The notes: a model not told the origin generated them from the sequence alone. A DNA stretch of 64,000 nt from Novosphingobium sp. (GCF_020852455.1 NZ_JADZAT010000015.1:62001-126000), one strand, 5' to 3'. Positions 16,271 through 30,261 are shown, numbered from the stretch's first letter. Numbers and translations are program-made.

Positions 16271-18046
16271 ATGTCCGATTCCCCTGAAATGTACGGCGAC
16301 GAGCCTGAAGACGAAGCGCCTTCCGCAGCCGAACTTGAGGCTGCGGGGCAGGAATCGATGTTCGGGGCACCCGCACCTGCAGCCGCGCCCGCACCCGCGC
16401 CTACTCCGGCTGCGCCGTCCGCTCCGGCGCAGCCGTATCGCGTGCTGGCGCGCAAGTATCGGCCGCAGACTTTCTCCGAACTGCTCGGCCAGGACGCGAT
16501 GGTCCAGACGCTGGGCAATGCGATCAAGCGGGACCGGCTGGCCCATGCCTTCCTGATGACCGGGGTGCGCGGGGTGGGCAAGACCTCCACCGCGCGGCTG
16601 ATCGCCAAGGCGCTCAACTGCATCGGACCCGATGGCCAGGGCGGCCCAACGATCGACCCGTGCGGCCAGTGCGAACCCTGCCAGGCGATTGCCGAAGGCC
16701 GCCATATCGACGTGATCGAGATGGACGCCGCCAGCCACACCGGCGTGGACGACGTGCGCGAGATCATCGAGGCGGTGCGCTATGCCGCGGTTTCCGCCCG
16801 CTACAAGATCTACATCATCGACGAAGTCCACATGCTCAGCCGCAATGCCTTCAACGCGCTGCTCAAGACGCTGGAAGAGCCGCCGCCGCATGTGAAATTC
16901 CTGTTCGCGACCACCGAGGTCGACAAGCTGCCAGTCACCGTGCTGTCACGCTGCCAGCGGTTCGACCTGCGCCGCATCCAGGCCCCGCTGCTGGCTGAAC
17001 ATTTCGCCAATATCTGCGCTAAGGAAGGCGTCGAGGCCGAAGGCGAGGCGCTGGCGATGGTTGCTGCCGCGGCCGAAGGCTCGGTCCGCGATGGCCTGTC
17101 GATCCTGGATCAGGCAATCGCCCATGCCGATCTGGGCGGGCAGGGCAATGTTTCGGCCGAACAGGTTCGCGACATGCTGGGCCTGGCTGACAAGTCGGCG
17201 CAGCGCCGCCTGTTCGCCGCCTTGCTGGGCGGGCAGGGGGCAGACCTGCTCGACATGGTAGATCAGCAATTTGCATTGGGCGTGGAACCGCTGGCGCTGA
17301 TGCGCTCGGCGCTGGAGCTGACCCACCGGGTGACGGTGGCCCAGCTGGGCAAGGGCAGCGCCGATGCGATGTCCAATGAAGAGCGCGAGGCGATCGAGCA
17401 GTGGGCCGGGGCGCTTTCGCCGGGTCAGCTGCATCGGCTGTGGCAATTGCTGCTCAAGGGCCATGACGAGGTGCGCGCCGCGCCCGATCCGCTGGTGGCG
17501 GCCAAGATGGCGCTGCTGCGGGTCCAGCACGCCAGTGACCTGCCCGATCCCGGAACGCTGGCCAAAAAGCTGGAAGAAATGGTCGCCAGCGGGGCGATTG
17601 CCGCGCCGTCTGGTTCCGCGTCGGCCAGCGGCCCAGTCGCACAGGCCGCGCCCGCCGGGGCGGTGGCCTGGGCCGAACTGGTCGAACAGGTCAGGCATTC
17701 GGGCCAGTTGCGGCTGGCCCAGGTGATGCACGACTGGATCCGGATCGCCGATCTCAGGCCGGGTGAGCTGACCTATGCCCTGGTCCCGGGCTATCCCGAC
17801 GATCCCAGCGCCGAACTGCGCGACGCGTTGCTGCGCGCCACGGGCGAACGCTGGCAGGTCAGCCGGATCGAAGGCGATGCCCAGCCGGCCTTACGTGAAG
17901 CCGCCGAGGCCCAGCGCGATGCCGCCCGTGCCGAGATGCTGGCCGATCCGATGGTCGAAGCCGCCTTTGCCGCCTTTCCCAAGGCCGAACTGATTGACGA
18001 AAGCCCCGATGCGCGCGTCGCCGGGGGCAGCAAGTGGAGACATTGA
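16271..18046 (+). CDS. dnaX: DNA polymerase III subunit gamma/tau
   Basis: A 591-residue clamp-loader ATPase. The first 55 residues are acidic then Ala/Pro-rich; the AAA+ domain begins at YRVLARKYRPQTFSELLGQ. Walker A is GVRGVGKTS; zinc ligands are Cys117, 131, 134 and 137; the DEVHMLS Walker B and the 'TTEVDKLPVTVLSRCQRF' sensor region follow. Domain III and a tau-like C-terminal extension (after about 430) complete it. DnaX loads the beta clamp and organises the replisome. The gene is followed after 1 nt by ybaB, so the two are co-transcribed. Confidence 0.95.
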   Translation: MSDSPEMYGDEPEDEAPSAAELEAAGQESMFGAPAPAAAPAPAPTPAAPSAPAQPYRVLARKYRPQTFSELLGQDAMVQTLGNAIKRDRLAHAFLMTGVRGVGKTSTARLIAKALNCIGPDGQGGPTIDPCGQCEPCQAIAEGRHIDVIEMDAASHTGVDDVREIIEAVRYAAVSARYKIYIIDEVHMLSRNAFNALLKTLEEPPPHVKFLFATTEVDKLPVTVLSRCQRFDLRRIQAPLLAEHFANICAKEGVEAEGEALAMVAAAAEGSVRDGLSILDQAIAHADLGGQGNVSAEQVRDMLGLADKSAQRRLFAALLGGQGADLLDMVDQQFALGVEPLALMRSALELTHRVTVAQLGKGSADAMSNEEREAIEQWAGALSPGQLHRLWQLLLKGHDEVRAAPDPLVAAKMALLRVQHASDLPDPGTLAKKLEEMVASGAIAAPSGSASASGPVAQAAPAGAVAWAELVEQVRHSGQLRLAQVMHDWIRIADLRPGELTYALVPGYPDDPSAELRDALLRATGERWQVSRIEGDAQPALREAAEAQRDAARAEMLADPMVEAAFAAFPKAELIDESPDARVAGGSKWRH

Positions 18047-18047
18047 A

Positions 18048-18386
18048 GTGAAGTCGATGGAAGAGATGCTCCAGGCCGCGCAGCAGGCCGCCGAGACCAT
18101 CCAGAAGCAGATGACCGAAATGCAGGGCAAGCTCGACGAGATCGAGGTTGAGGGCCTGGCCGGCGGCGGGCTGGTCAAGATCCGCTGCAGCGCCAAGGGC
18201 CGCGTGCTGGGCGTCGCGATCGACGACAGCCTGCTGGTCCCGGCCGACAAGGGCATCCTCGAAGACCTGATCGCCGCCGCTTTCAACGACGCACGCGCCA
18301 AGGCCGATGCCGTTTCGGGCGCGGAAATGGGCAAGATGCAGGCCGGCATGGGCCTGCCGCCGGGCTTCAAGCTGCCCGGGATGTAG
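18048..18386 (+). CDS. YbaB/EbfC nucleoid-associated protein
   Basis: A 112-residue homodimeric DNA-binding protein. The helical N-terminus (EEMLQAAQQAAETIQKQMTE) and the core 'VEGLAGGGLVKIRCSAKGRVLGV' identify the family. The GTG start at 18048 is chosen because GGAG at 18036-18039 sits 8 nt upstream; an ATG at 18057 is the alternative. The C-terminal Gly/Met-rich tail is typical. It is the second gene of the dnaX operon; recR, often third, is absent here. Confidence 0.9.
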   Translation: MKSMEEMLQAAQQAAETIQKQMTEMQGKLDEIEVEGLAGGGLVKIRCSAKGRVLGVAIDDSLLVPADKGILEDLIAAAFNDARAKADAVSGAEMGKMQAGMGLPPGFKLPGM

Positions 18387-18486
18387 GCTGCCCGACCGGG
18401 CGCATCGCCGGTTGATCGAATTGCGCTCACACCCGGATAAGCGGGGGAGCACCATCGGACGGGTCGCAATCAGGGGAGAGTTTCCT

Positions 18487-20523
18487 ATGCGTTTTGCCGT
18501 TCTGTCGCTTGCCGCCGTGTTGCTGGCTTCCAGTGCGCACACCCAGGTTCCCAAGGACCAGCTGGCCACCCCGCCGGCCGATGCCACGCATTTCGTGATC
18601 GAATCGACCGGCGGCAAGCACGGCGACGAATGGGTCTGGCAATTGCCCGATGGCACCCGCATGGCCCGTTTCAGCATGAACCTGCGCGGTCAGGTGTGGG
18701 AATTCGACTATGCCGGCAAGCCCGGCGCCGATGGCATGCCCGTCAGCATGACGATCCGGGGTGTCACGCCCCAGGGCGATGCTGCCGAAACCTTTGAACT
18801 GACCACCACCGGTGCCCAGTGGCAAAGCCCGGTGGACAAGGGCGGGGCTGCTGGCGGGGCGGGCCGGTTCTATGTGGCCTACGGCGGTCCGATGGACGCC
18901 AATGGCTGGCTGATCGAACGGCTGGTGGCCGCGCCCGGCAACCGGCTGGCGCTGCTGCCCGGGGGGGAAGCGCGCGCCGAAAAGCTTACCACGATGCAGG
19001 TCGGTTCGGGCGCCAGCGCCAAGACCGTTACGCTGTGGCAGGTCTTCGGGCTCAACAACACGCCGACGCCGATCTGGACCGATGCCCAGGGCAAGTTCTT
19101 TGCCATGACCAACGGCATGGCCTGGCTGCCCGAAGCCTATGCTGGCGAGCAAAAGCGCATGGAGGAGGTGCAGACCGCCGAACTGGGCAAGCAGGCGCCG
19201 CTACTTTACAAGAAGCTGGTCAACCTGCCCAAGGGGCCGGTTGCCTTCACCCACGTCAAGCTGTTCGATGCCGATGGCAAGCGGTTCCTGAACGACCAGA
19301 CCGTGGTGGTAACCGGCAAGACGATCAGCGCGGTTGGCCCGGCGGCCAGGGTCCGCGTGCCCAAGGGCGCGCGGGTGTTCGATGGCAAGGGCAAGACGCT
19401 GGTTCCAGGGCTGTGGGACAACCACATGCACGTGGGCGATGATTACACCGGCCCGCAGGAGCTTTCGCTGGGCGTCACTTCGGTGCGCGATCCCGGCAAT
19501 GATGATGTCAAGACGATCGACCGGCGCAAGCGCGCGGCGGCCGGGCAGCTGCTGATGCCGCACGTCTATTCCAGTTCCCTGATCGACGGGAAGGGCAAGT
19601 ACACCGCCCAGGTCGCCAATGTCGCCGCGAGCGAGGCCGAAGCGATCGAGCGGGTGCGCGAAGCCAAGGCCAAGGGCATGAAGGGCGTCAAGTTCTATGG
19701 CACCTTCGATTACCATTGGCTGCCTGCGGCGATTGCCGAGGCGCATAAGCTGGGGCTGCATGTCCACGGGCATATCCCGCATGGCATCCGGCCCAGCGTG
19801 GCGGTGGGGCACGGCTATGACGAGATTACCCACATCAACTGGATCGTGATGGAAGGCGTACCCGAAAGCGTGCTGCCCGAAAGCAACGGGATCGCGCGGT
19901 TCGAAGGGCCGGGCCGTTATGCCAAGGATATGGATCTGCGCAGCCCGGCGATGTCAGGGCTTATCGGCACCATGGCCCGCAAGGGGATCTATTCCGATCC
20001 CACCATGGTCGCCTTCGAAGGGCTCTATGTTCCCGAGAACGGTGACATTTCACCGTCCTATGCGGCCTTCATGGGCACCCTGCCGCCCAGCACCGAACGC
20101 GCGATGCGATCGGGCGGTTTCGCGGTTCCGGCCGGGCTGACCCGTGCCGACTATCGCGCCAGCTGGGCCAAGATGGTCGAACTGCTGGGGATCATGCACA
20201 AGGCCGGGGTGCCGATTGTCAGCGGAACTGACGGTTTCGGGATCGAGCTGGTGCACGAGCTGGAAATCTATCTCCAGGCCGGCTTCACCCCGGCCGAGGC
20301 GCTGGCCGCCGCCACCATCGTCCCGGCGCGGCTGGTTGGCAAGGACAAGCAGACCGGATCGATCCGGGTCGGCAAGGCGGCCGACCTGGTGCTGGTCGAA
20401 GGCGATCCGGAAAAGCGGATGGGCGACCTGCGCCAGACCCGCTGGGTGATGATGGACGGCAAGCTGCTCAACGCCGATGAACTGCGCGCGGCAGCAGGTT
20501 TTTCGGGGCGGCCCAAGCCCTGA
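18487..20523 (+). CDS. Exported amidohydrolase-family protein with N-terminal beta domain
   Basis: A 678-residue protein with a Sec signal (MRFAVLSLAAVLLASSAHTQ). Residues about 25-240 form a beta-rich N-terminal part of unknown role. An amidohydrolase domain follows, with the metal ligands NHMHVGD, a putative bridging residue in VKFYGTF, HVHGHIPHG, and Asp in SGTDGFGIELVHELE. The composite beta-sandwich end (GSIRVGKAADLVLVEGDP) is typical of imidazolonepropionase or prolidase-type enzymes. The substrate is unknown. ATG at 18487 follows GGGGAGAG. It converges on a second amidohydrolase across a palindromic repeat. Confidence 0.87.
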   Translation: MRFAVLSLAAVLLASSAHTQVPKDQLATPPADATHFVIESTGGKHGDEWVWQLPDGTRMARFSMNLRGQVWEFDYAGKPGADGMPVSMTIRGVTPQGDAAETFELTTTGAQWQSPVDKGGAAGGAGRFYVAYGGPMDANGWLIERLVAAPGNRLALLPGGEARAEKLTTMQVGSGASAKTVTLWQVFGLNNTPTPIWTDAQGKFFAMTNGMAWLPEAYAGEQKRMEEVQTAELGKQAPLLYKKLVNLPKGPVAFTHVKLFDADGKRFLNDQTVVVTGKTISAVGPAARVRVPKGARVFDGKGKTLVPGLWDNHMHVGDDYTGPQELSLGVTSVRDPGNDDVKTIDRRKRAAAGQLLMPHVYSSSLIDGKGKYTAQVANVAASEAEAIERVREAKAKGMKGVKFYGTFDYHWLPAAIAEAHKLGLHVHGHIPHGIRPSVAVGHGYDEITHINWIVMEGVPESVLPESNGIARFEGPGRYAKDMDLRSPAMSGLIGTMARKGIYSDPTMVAFEGLYVPENGDISPSYAAFMGTLPPSTERAMRSGGFAVPAGLTRADYRASWAKMVELLGIMHKAGVPIVSGTDGFGIELVHELEIYLQAGFTPAEALAAATIVPARLVGKDKQTGSIRVGKAADLVLVEGDPEKRMGDLRQTRWVMMDGKLLNADELRAAAGFSGRPKP

Positions 20524-20533
20524 CAGTTCTATA

Positions 20534-20737
20534 GATCCTCCCCGTTTTTGGCGAATGCCACAAACGGGGAGGTGGATCGTCCGAAGGACGAGACGGAGGG
20601 GGAATGGCGCAAGGGCAGAGGCCCCTCCGTCATTTGCTGCACCATTGGTGCAGTTTATCCTGAGCGCGGCTGCTAAGCCGCAAGCCGAAGGGCAAATGCC
20701 ACCTCCCCATTTGCGCTTTGCGAAAATGGAGAGGATC
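20534..20737. repeat. Nested palindromic element (CCTCCCC family), intergenic copy
   Basis: Outer ends GATCCTC (20534-20540) and GAGGATC (20731-20737) enclose three nested hairpins: CCTCCCCGTTT/AAACGGGGAGG (20537-20572), GACGGAGGGG/CCCCTCCGTC (20592-20631) and CCTCCCCATTT/AAATGGAGAGG (20702-20734, one mismatch). The order and spacing match the element inside the E2 gene at 47620-47743. It lies between two convergent genes and could also end both transcripts. Confidence 0.75.
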
Positions 20738-20748
20738 GAGCAATCCTT

Positions 20749-22068
20749 CTATCGCGCCGGCAGGATCAGCACGCCGCCCTTAATCACCCCGTCAACGCTT
20801 TCCAGTTCGCGGACATTGGCCAGCGGATCGCCGTCCACGGCCACGAGATCGGCAAACCGCCCGACCGCGATCGTGCCGACCTGACCTTCCCAGCCCAGCG
20901 CCTGGGCGGCGTTGAGCGTGGCCGCGCGGATCGCTTCGAGCGGGGTCATGCCGTACTGGACCATCACCGCAAACTGGCGGCCGATCAGCCCGTGCGGCAT
21001 CACGCCGGCATCCGAAGCAAAGACCATCCGCACCCCGGCCTTGTGGGCCTTGCGGAAATTGTCGCGCTGCAGCTGGCCGATCTCGCGATCCTTGCGCAGG
21101 TTGTCTTCCAGCACGCCGTTCTTCTTGCCTTCGGCCTGGGTGTAATCGGTGTTGTAGATGTCCATCGCGAACCACACCGGGCGCGGGCGCTGGACGGCCA
21201 TGCGGATACCCTCGTCATCGACCAGGCTGGCATGTTCGATCGTGTCGATCCCGCTCTGGATCGCGGCCCGGATCCCGGCGGCGCCGTGGGCATGGGCGGC
21301 AACGCGCAGACCCCACATATGCGCTTCATCGGCGATCGCGGTCAGTTCGGGCACGGTCAGCTGTTGCTGGCCAGGCTCGGTATTGTGCGAGAAGACCCCA
21401 CCGGTGGCGCAGACCTTGATCACCATCGACCCATACTTGCGCTGGCGGCGGACCTGGTGGCGCAGCTCGTCCGGGGTGTCGCCGATGCCTTCTTCCTTGC
21501 CGGGGCGTTCCATGCTGGGCGGCAGGCCGGTTTCATCGCAGTGGCCGCCGGTCGCGCCCAGGGCATAGCCGGCCGGCACCACGCGCGGGCCGATCACATA
21601 GCCGCCCTCGATCGCCTGGCGCAGCCCGATATCGTTGCGATCGCCCGAGCCGACATTGCGCACCGTGGTGAACCCCGCGTCGAGCAACGCCCGGCCATTG
21701 GGAACCGCGGTCATCGCAAAGAAGCTGTCGGTATATTCCAGCCCCTTCCACCCGCCGATGTCGGCCGGTCCGTCCAGATGGACATGCATGTCGATCAGCC
21801 CGGGCAGCAGTGTCTTGCCGCCCATGTCGATATGTTTGACGTTCGCCCCCCAGCGCACGGTGCGGGCATCGGCGATCCCGGTGATCTTGCCGTCCGCGCC
21901 AACGAAGATTGCCGGATACTCAACATATTTGCCACTGGCGACATCAAGGTACCGGGCAGCGGTAATCACGGTCTGCTGCGGTTCGGCTTCAGCCGCGGAC
22001 AGGGCGGTCAGCCCTGAAAGGCCGAACACCGCGGCGCTGGCCGCCAGGGCAATCTTGAAGCTGCGCAT
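20749..22068 (-). CDS. Exported amidohydrolase-family protein (prolidase-like)
   Basis: A 439-residue protein with a signal peptide (MRSFKIALAASAAVFGLSGL, Ala-rich cleavage near 27). The metal site is complete: DMHVHLDG, Lys in MVIKVCATGG (probable carbamylated ligand), AHAHGAAGI, IEHASLVD and ASDAGVMPHG. This pattern is that of Xaa-Pro dipeptidase-like amidohydrolases of sphingomonads and caulobacters; the substrate is not determinable. The start at 22068 gives a good signal peptide and has AGGAGG upstream; the frame extends further up but without signal character. Confidence 0.88.
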   Translation of the reverse strand: MRSFKIALAASAAVFGLSGLTALSAAEAEPQQTVITAARYLDVASGKYVEYPAIFVGADGKITGIADARTVRWGANVKHIDMGGKTLLPGLIDMHVHLDGPADIGGWKGLEYTDSFFAMTAVPNGRALLDAGFTTVRNVGSGDRNDIGLRQAIEGGYVIGPRVVPAGYALGATGGHCDETGLPPSMERPGKEEGIGDTPDELRHQVRRQRKYGSMVIKVCATGGVFSHNTEPGQQQLTVPELTAIADEAHMWGLRVAAHAHGAAGIRAAIQSGIDTIEHASLVDDEGIRMAVQRPRPVWFAMDIYNTDYTQAEGKKNGVLEDNLRKDREIGQLQRDNFRKAHKAGVRMVFASDAGVMPHGLIGRQFAVMVQYGMTPLEAIRAATLNAAQALGWEGQVGTIAVGRFADLVAVDGDPLANVRELESVDGVIKGGVLILPAR

Positions 22069-22168
22069 GGACCCGAATCCCTCCTGCATTTCCTGTCGGA
22101 GGCCAGTCTGCGCGGGGCAATGCCGCTTGGCAACCGGCTGTCCTTCCACAGCCACAGCCGTCATGGCC

Positions 22169-22197
22169 ATTGCACAGCCGCCATGCCGACCCCATAT
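22169..22197 (+). promoter_or_regulatory. Possible heat-shock (RpoH) promoter of lon
   Basis: CCCCATAT (22190-22197) matches the RpoH -10 pattern CCCCATNT. A partial -35 (ATTGCA, 22169-22174, sharing the TTG core) lies 15 nt upstream. Transcription would start about 35 nt before the lon ATG. Lon genes are often RpoH-driven; usage here is inferred. Confidence 0.35.
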
Positions 22198-22239
22198 CCG
22201 CGGCAAAGGCGGGATTCACCCCGCAGGAACGGATTTGCA

Positions 22240-24654
<2,415 letters not shown>

Positions 24655-24798
24655 TTGCCGTAGCGTCAAGGCGAATCATTCAGCCAGCGGGCGCGTGCTG
24701 CATTGCGGCACGCGCCTTGCTGCGTTGCACTTGCCGCCAGGTCGAACCGGAACGGCGGAAAAACGTGGATAATCTGCGATGAATCGCGGCTTTTGGCT

Positions 24799-24827
24799 TT
24801 GACAGGCCCTGGAAAAATCGCTCAATT
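24799..24827 (+). promoter_or_regulatory. Candidate promoter of the HU gene
   Basis: A perfect TTGACA -35 (24799-24804) is followed after 17 nt by the weak -10 TCAATT (22 to 27 of the 248xx block, 24822-24827). It lies in the 235-nt gap after lon; the HU ATG is 63 nt downstream of the -10. Confidence 0.4.
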
Positions 24828-24889
24828 CGCCGCCATCTTTGAGGCGAATCACAAAGTTTCCAACATCAAGAAAGGTAGGGGGTTCCCAC

Positions 24890-25162
24890 ATGAACAAGAA
24901 CGATCTGATCAGCGCAGTCGCCGACGCCAGCGGCCTCACCAAGAGCGATGCGACCAAAGCTGTCGAAGGCGTGTTTGACGCCATCAGCGGCGCGCTCAAG
25001 AAGGGCGACGAAGTTCGCCTCGTCGGCTTCGGCACCTTCTCGGTTGCCAAGCGCAAGGCTTCGACCGGCCGCAACCCGCGCACCGGCGAACCGATGAAGA
25101 TCAAGGCTTCGTCGCAGCCGAAGTTCAAGGCCGGCAAGGGCCTGAAGGACGCCGTCAACTAA
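24890..25162 (+). CDS. hupB: HU family DNA-binding protein
   Basis: A 90-residue histone-like protein: MNKNDLISAVADASGL, GVFDAISGALKKGDEVRLVGFGTF, the flexible beta-arm GRNPRTGEPMKI with the DNA-intercalating proline, and a basic C-terminus. It bends and compacts DNA. The ATG at 24890 follows AGGTAGGGGG. The upstream frame start at 24839 is rejected because the HU N-terminus is invariant here. It has its own TTGACA promoter candidate and a strong terminator. Confidence 0.96.
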   Translation: MNKNDLISAVADASGLTKSDATKAVEGVFDAISGALKKGDEVRLVGFGTFSVAKRKASTGRNPRTGEPMKIKASSQPKFKAGKGLKDAVN

Positions 25163-25205
25163 GACTGACCCCCAGGCCGCACGCCTCGCGGCCGGGTCGC
25201 AAAAC

Positions 25206-25242
25206 AGCCGCGCCACCTTCGGGTCGGCGCGGCTTTTTGTTT
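25206..25242 (+). terminator. Intrinsic terminator of the HU gene
   Basis: AGCCGCGCC (25206-25214) pairs with GGCGCGGCT (25226-25234), followed by TTTTTGTTT. This is the clearest Rho-independent terminator in the window. Being partly symmetric, it may also help end the convergent acyltransferase transcript. Confidence 0.88.
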
Positions 25243-25268
25243 GCCTGCTTATAACGCGGGTAGGGCGC

Positions 25269-26300
25269 TTAGCCCTTCGCCACCGTCGGCTTGCTCGCGA
25301 ACGAGACCACTCTCGAGAAGAACCACGACAGCGCCAGCGCAATGGCCACGGCCAGCGCGGCCACCGCGCCGCTGTTGCTGCCGGCCAGTTCCTTGGTCCA
25401 GACCAGCACGGTCAGGTGAACACAGTAGAGCGGCAGCGAGAAGTTGCCGAGCCATTCGAGCGGCGCTTTCAGGCTTTGCGGCGGGCGGCACATCGCGGTC
25501 AGCCACATCATCACCGGCAGGAACAGCATCACGAAGGCAAGATCGCCCCAGACCTTGCCCAGCGGCAGGTAGGGAACAGCGGCGATACCGGCCACCGGCA
25601 GCACCAGCGCCAGCTGCCAGGGCAGCGACGGGGTGCGCAGCCCGCCCTTGTAGAGCCGCCCGATCCACACCCCCAGCACATAGGAGAAGCCCACACGGGG
25701 CAGCGCCCACCACCAGGTCTTGGCGGTCGGCGCATTGACGCCCATGGTGTCCGATCCGTGGAGCTGCACGGTGTAGACCAGCCAGCCGCCCATCACGGCG
25801 GCCAGCAGGCCCATCGCCCAGGTCGGCACCTTCTTCAGCGCGAGGGCGTGGAGGAAATTGGCCAGCAGTTCATAGAACAGCGTCCACTGCGGTCCGTTGT
25901 AGCGATAGAACGGCCCCGCGCCGGTCAGGCTGGGGATCATCGCCAGGTCCAGCGCCAGCCACCACAGCAGCGTCAGGGGATCGGCCATCCCGATATAGAA
26001 GGCCCGCACCACCGCAACGCCCGCGCCCACCGCGACCAGCGGCCACAGCCGCTTGAACCGCGCCCAGGTGAACTCGATCGGGCCGATCCCCGACAGCAGC
26101 TTCTTTTCGGTCGAAACCGCCAGGACGAAGCCCGAAAGCAGGAAGAACAGGTCAACGAACAGGTAGCCGCGCTGGAACGGCCCGCCGATCCCGTAAACGA
26201 TGTCGAGGTGGTAGAAGACAATCATGAAGGCGGCCACGCCGCGCAGCCCGTCAAGCTGGAACATCCGCGCCGGATGCGCCGTGATGCCTGCTTCGCTCAT
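25269..26300 (-). CDS. Acyltransferase 3 family membrane protein
   Basis: A 343-residue integral membrane protein with about ten hydrophobic segments. The family-defining N-terminus FQLDGLRGVAAFMIVFYHL carries the catalytic-type His of acyltransferase 3 (OafA/NodX) proteins, followed by the RGYLFVDLFFLLSGFVL segment. Such proteins O-acylate extracellular polysaccharides or lipids. No polysaccharide cluster is adjacent, so the acceptor is unknown. It is divergent from the small secreted protein ahead of secA. Confidence 0.88.
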   Translation of the reverse strand: MSEAGITAHPARMFQLDGLRGVAAFMIVFYHLDIVYGIGGPFQRGYLFVDLFFLLSGFVLAVSTEKKLLSGIGPIEFTWARFKRLWPLVAVGAGVAVVRAFYIGMADPLTLLWWLALDLAMIPSLTGAGPFYRYNGPQWTLFYELLANFLHALALKKVPTWAMGLLAAVMGGWLVYTVQLHGSDTMGVNAPTAKTWWWALPRVGFSYVLGVWIGRLYKGGLRTPSLPWQLALVLPVAGIAAVPYLPLGKVWGDLAFVMLFLPVMMWLTAMCRPPQSLKAPLEWLGNFSLPLYCVHLTVLVWTKELAGSNSGAVAALAVAIALALSWFFSRVVSFASKPTVAKG

Positions 26301-26400
26301 GCCAACCCCCTGTCCTTTGCCGCCTTACAACAGCTTGTGCGAACAAGATCAACCGCGTCCACTGGACGTTAAGCATGGCTGGGCTTATATGCGCCCCACA

Positions 26401-26673
26401 ATGAACCGGATTGTCCTGGCCATTCTCGCCCTGTTTGCAGGGCTCGCCGCGCAGGTTGCCCCTGCCGAGGCGCGGCTGTGCGGCAAGGTTGAGATTGGCG
26501 CGACGCTGGGGTTCAAGCCGGCCGCGCGGATCGTGGCGGTCCAGGCGGCTGAGCCGTTCCGGCCCGAACCCCGCCGCGAAGTGCGGGCCGAAGTTCCGGT
26601 ACCCGATGCCTTGCCGCTGGTGTCGGCATTTGCCCCGGCCGTGCGCCTGGGCCCTGACCGCGCCCGCGAATAG
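26401..26673 (+). CDS. Small exported protein upstream of secA, candidate SecM-like arrest peptide
   Basis: A 90-residue product with a clear Sec signal peptide (MNRIVLAILALFAGLAAQV, cleavage after about residue 24), then a short region with no recognised domain. The C-terminus reads FAPAVRLGPDRARE: Arg82-Leu-Gly84-Pro85 followed by only five residues. E. coli SecM ends with G-I-R-A-G-P plus four residues and stalls ribosomes there, controlling the secA gene just downstream. Here secA starts 96 nt after the stop, on the same strand. The W/I residues of the SecM motif are absent, so this would be a separate or convergent arrest peptide. A plain secreted protein of unknown role is the alternative. 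An in-frame ATG lies 12 nt upstream (26389). Confidence 0.75.
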   Translation: MNRIVLAILALFAGLAAQVAPAEARLCGKVEIGATLGFKPAARIVAVQAAEPFRPEPRREVRAEVPVPDALPLVSAFAPAVRLGPDRARE

Positions 26674-26769
26674 CGCCGCCCAGACTTTCGCCTTGATCAC
26701 AAGGCCGCGACGCCGTTTCCGGCGCCGCACACCCGTAATCATACCCCATTCAAATTGCAGGAATTTCTT

Positions 26770-29499
<2,730 letters not shown>

Positions 29500-29508
29500 G
29501 CCCCAGCC

Positions 29509-30261
29509 ATGACGATCTGGCTGATCCCCGCCTTCTTCGCGACCGCGCTGCTCTATGCCTCGGTCGGGTTTGGCGGGGGATCGACCTATAATGCGCTGTT
29601 GAGCCTGGCCGGGTTCGACTATCGCCTGCTGCCGATCATCAGCCTGTGCTGCAACGTGGTGGTGGTCAGCGGCGGCACGATCCGCTTTGCCCGGGCCGGG
29701 GTGGTGCCGTGGAAGGGCGCGCTGGTGCTGTCGGCGATTGCCGCGCCGCTGGCCTTCCTGGGCGGCTATACCCCGATCAGGGAAGCGACCTTCCTGATTC
29801 TGCTGGGGCTGAGCCTGATTGCGGCGGGCCTGGCACTGTTCCTGCCGCGCGCCGATGATGCGGCGAGCGGACCAGCACCCGCCGCGCGCTGGGTCTGGCT
29901 GGCCTCTGCGCCGCTGGGCTATCTGGCCGGGCTGGTCGGGATCGGCGGCGGGATCTTCCTGGCCCCGCTGCTGCATTTCACCCGCTGGGCGCAGGGCAAG
30001 GCGATCGCCGCCACGACCAGCCTGTTCATCCTGATCAATTCACTCGCCGGGCTCTATGGCCAGGCCAGCAAGCATGGCGCGGGCGTGTTCGGCGAAGCGC
30101 TGGGCGGGGCCCTGCCGCTGCTGGTGGCCGTGGTGTTGGGTGGTCAGCTGGGCAGCCAGCTGGCGATCCGCCTGCTGCCCGAACGCATGATCCGCTGGCT
30201 TACCGCCGCGCTGACCATCTGGGCAGGCGGGCAGCTGCTGTGGAAGCAGCTGCTGGCCTGA
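29509..30261 (+). CDS. TauE/SafE family membrane transporter
   Basis: A 250-residue protein with about eight hydrophobic segments and the duplicated TauE/SafE pattern: SVGFGGGSTYNALLSLAG near the N-terminus and GYLAGLVGIGGGIFLAPLL in the second half. Members export sulfite or organosulfonates, or act as general anion permeases. It begins 9 nt after secA, possibly co-transcribed. No sulfur-metabolism genes lie near, so the substrate stays open. The encoded protein ends 26 nt before the tRNA-Asn 3' end. Confidence 0.85.
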   Translation: MTIWLIPAFFATALLYASVGFGGGSTYNALLSLAGFDYRLLPIISLCCNVVVVSGGTIRFARAGVVPWKGALVLSAIAAPLAFLGGYTPIREATFLILLGLSLIAAGLALFLPRADDAASGPAPAARWVWLASAPLGYLAGLVGIGGGIFLAPLLHFTRWAQGKAIAATTSLFILINSLAGLYGQASKHGAGVFGEALGGALPLLVAVVLGGQLGSQLAIRLLPERMIRWLTAALTIWAGGQLLWKQLLA

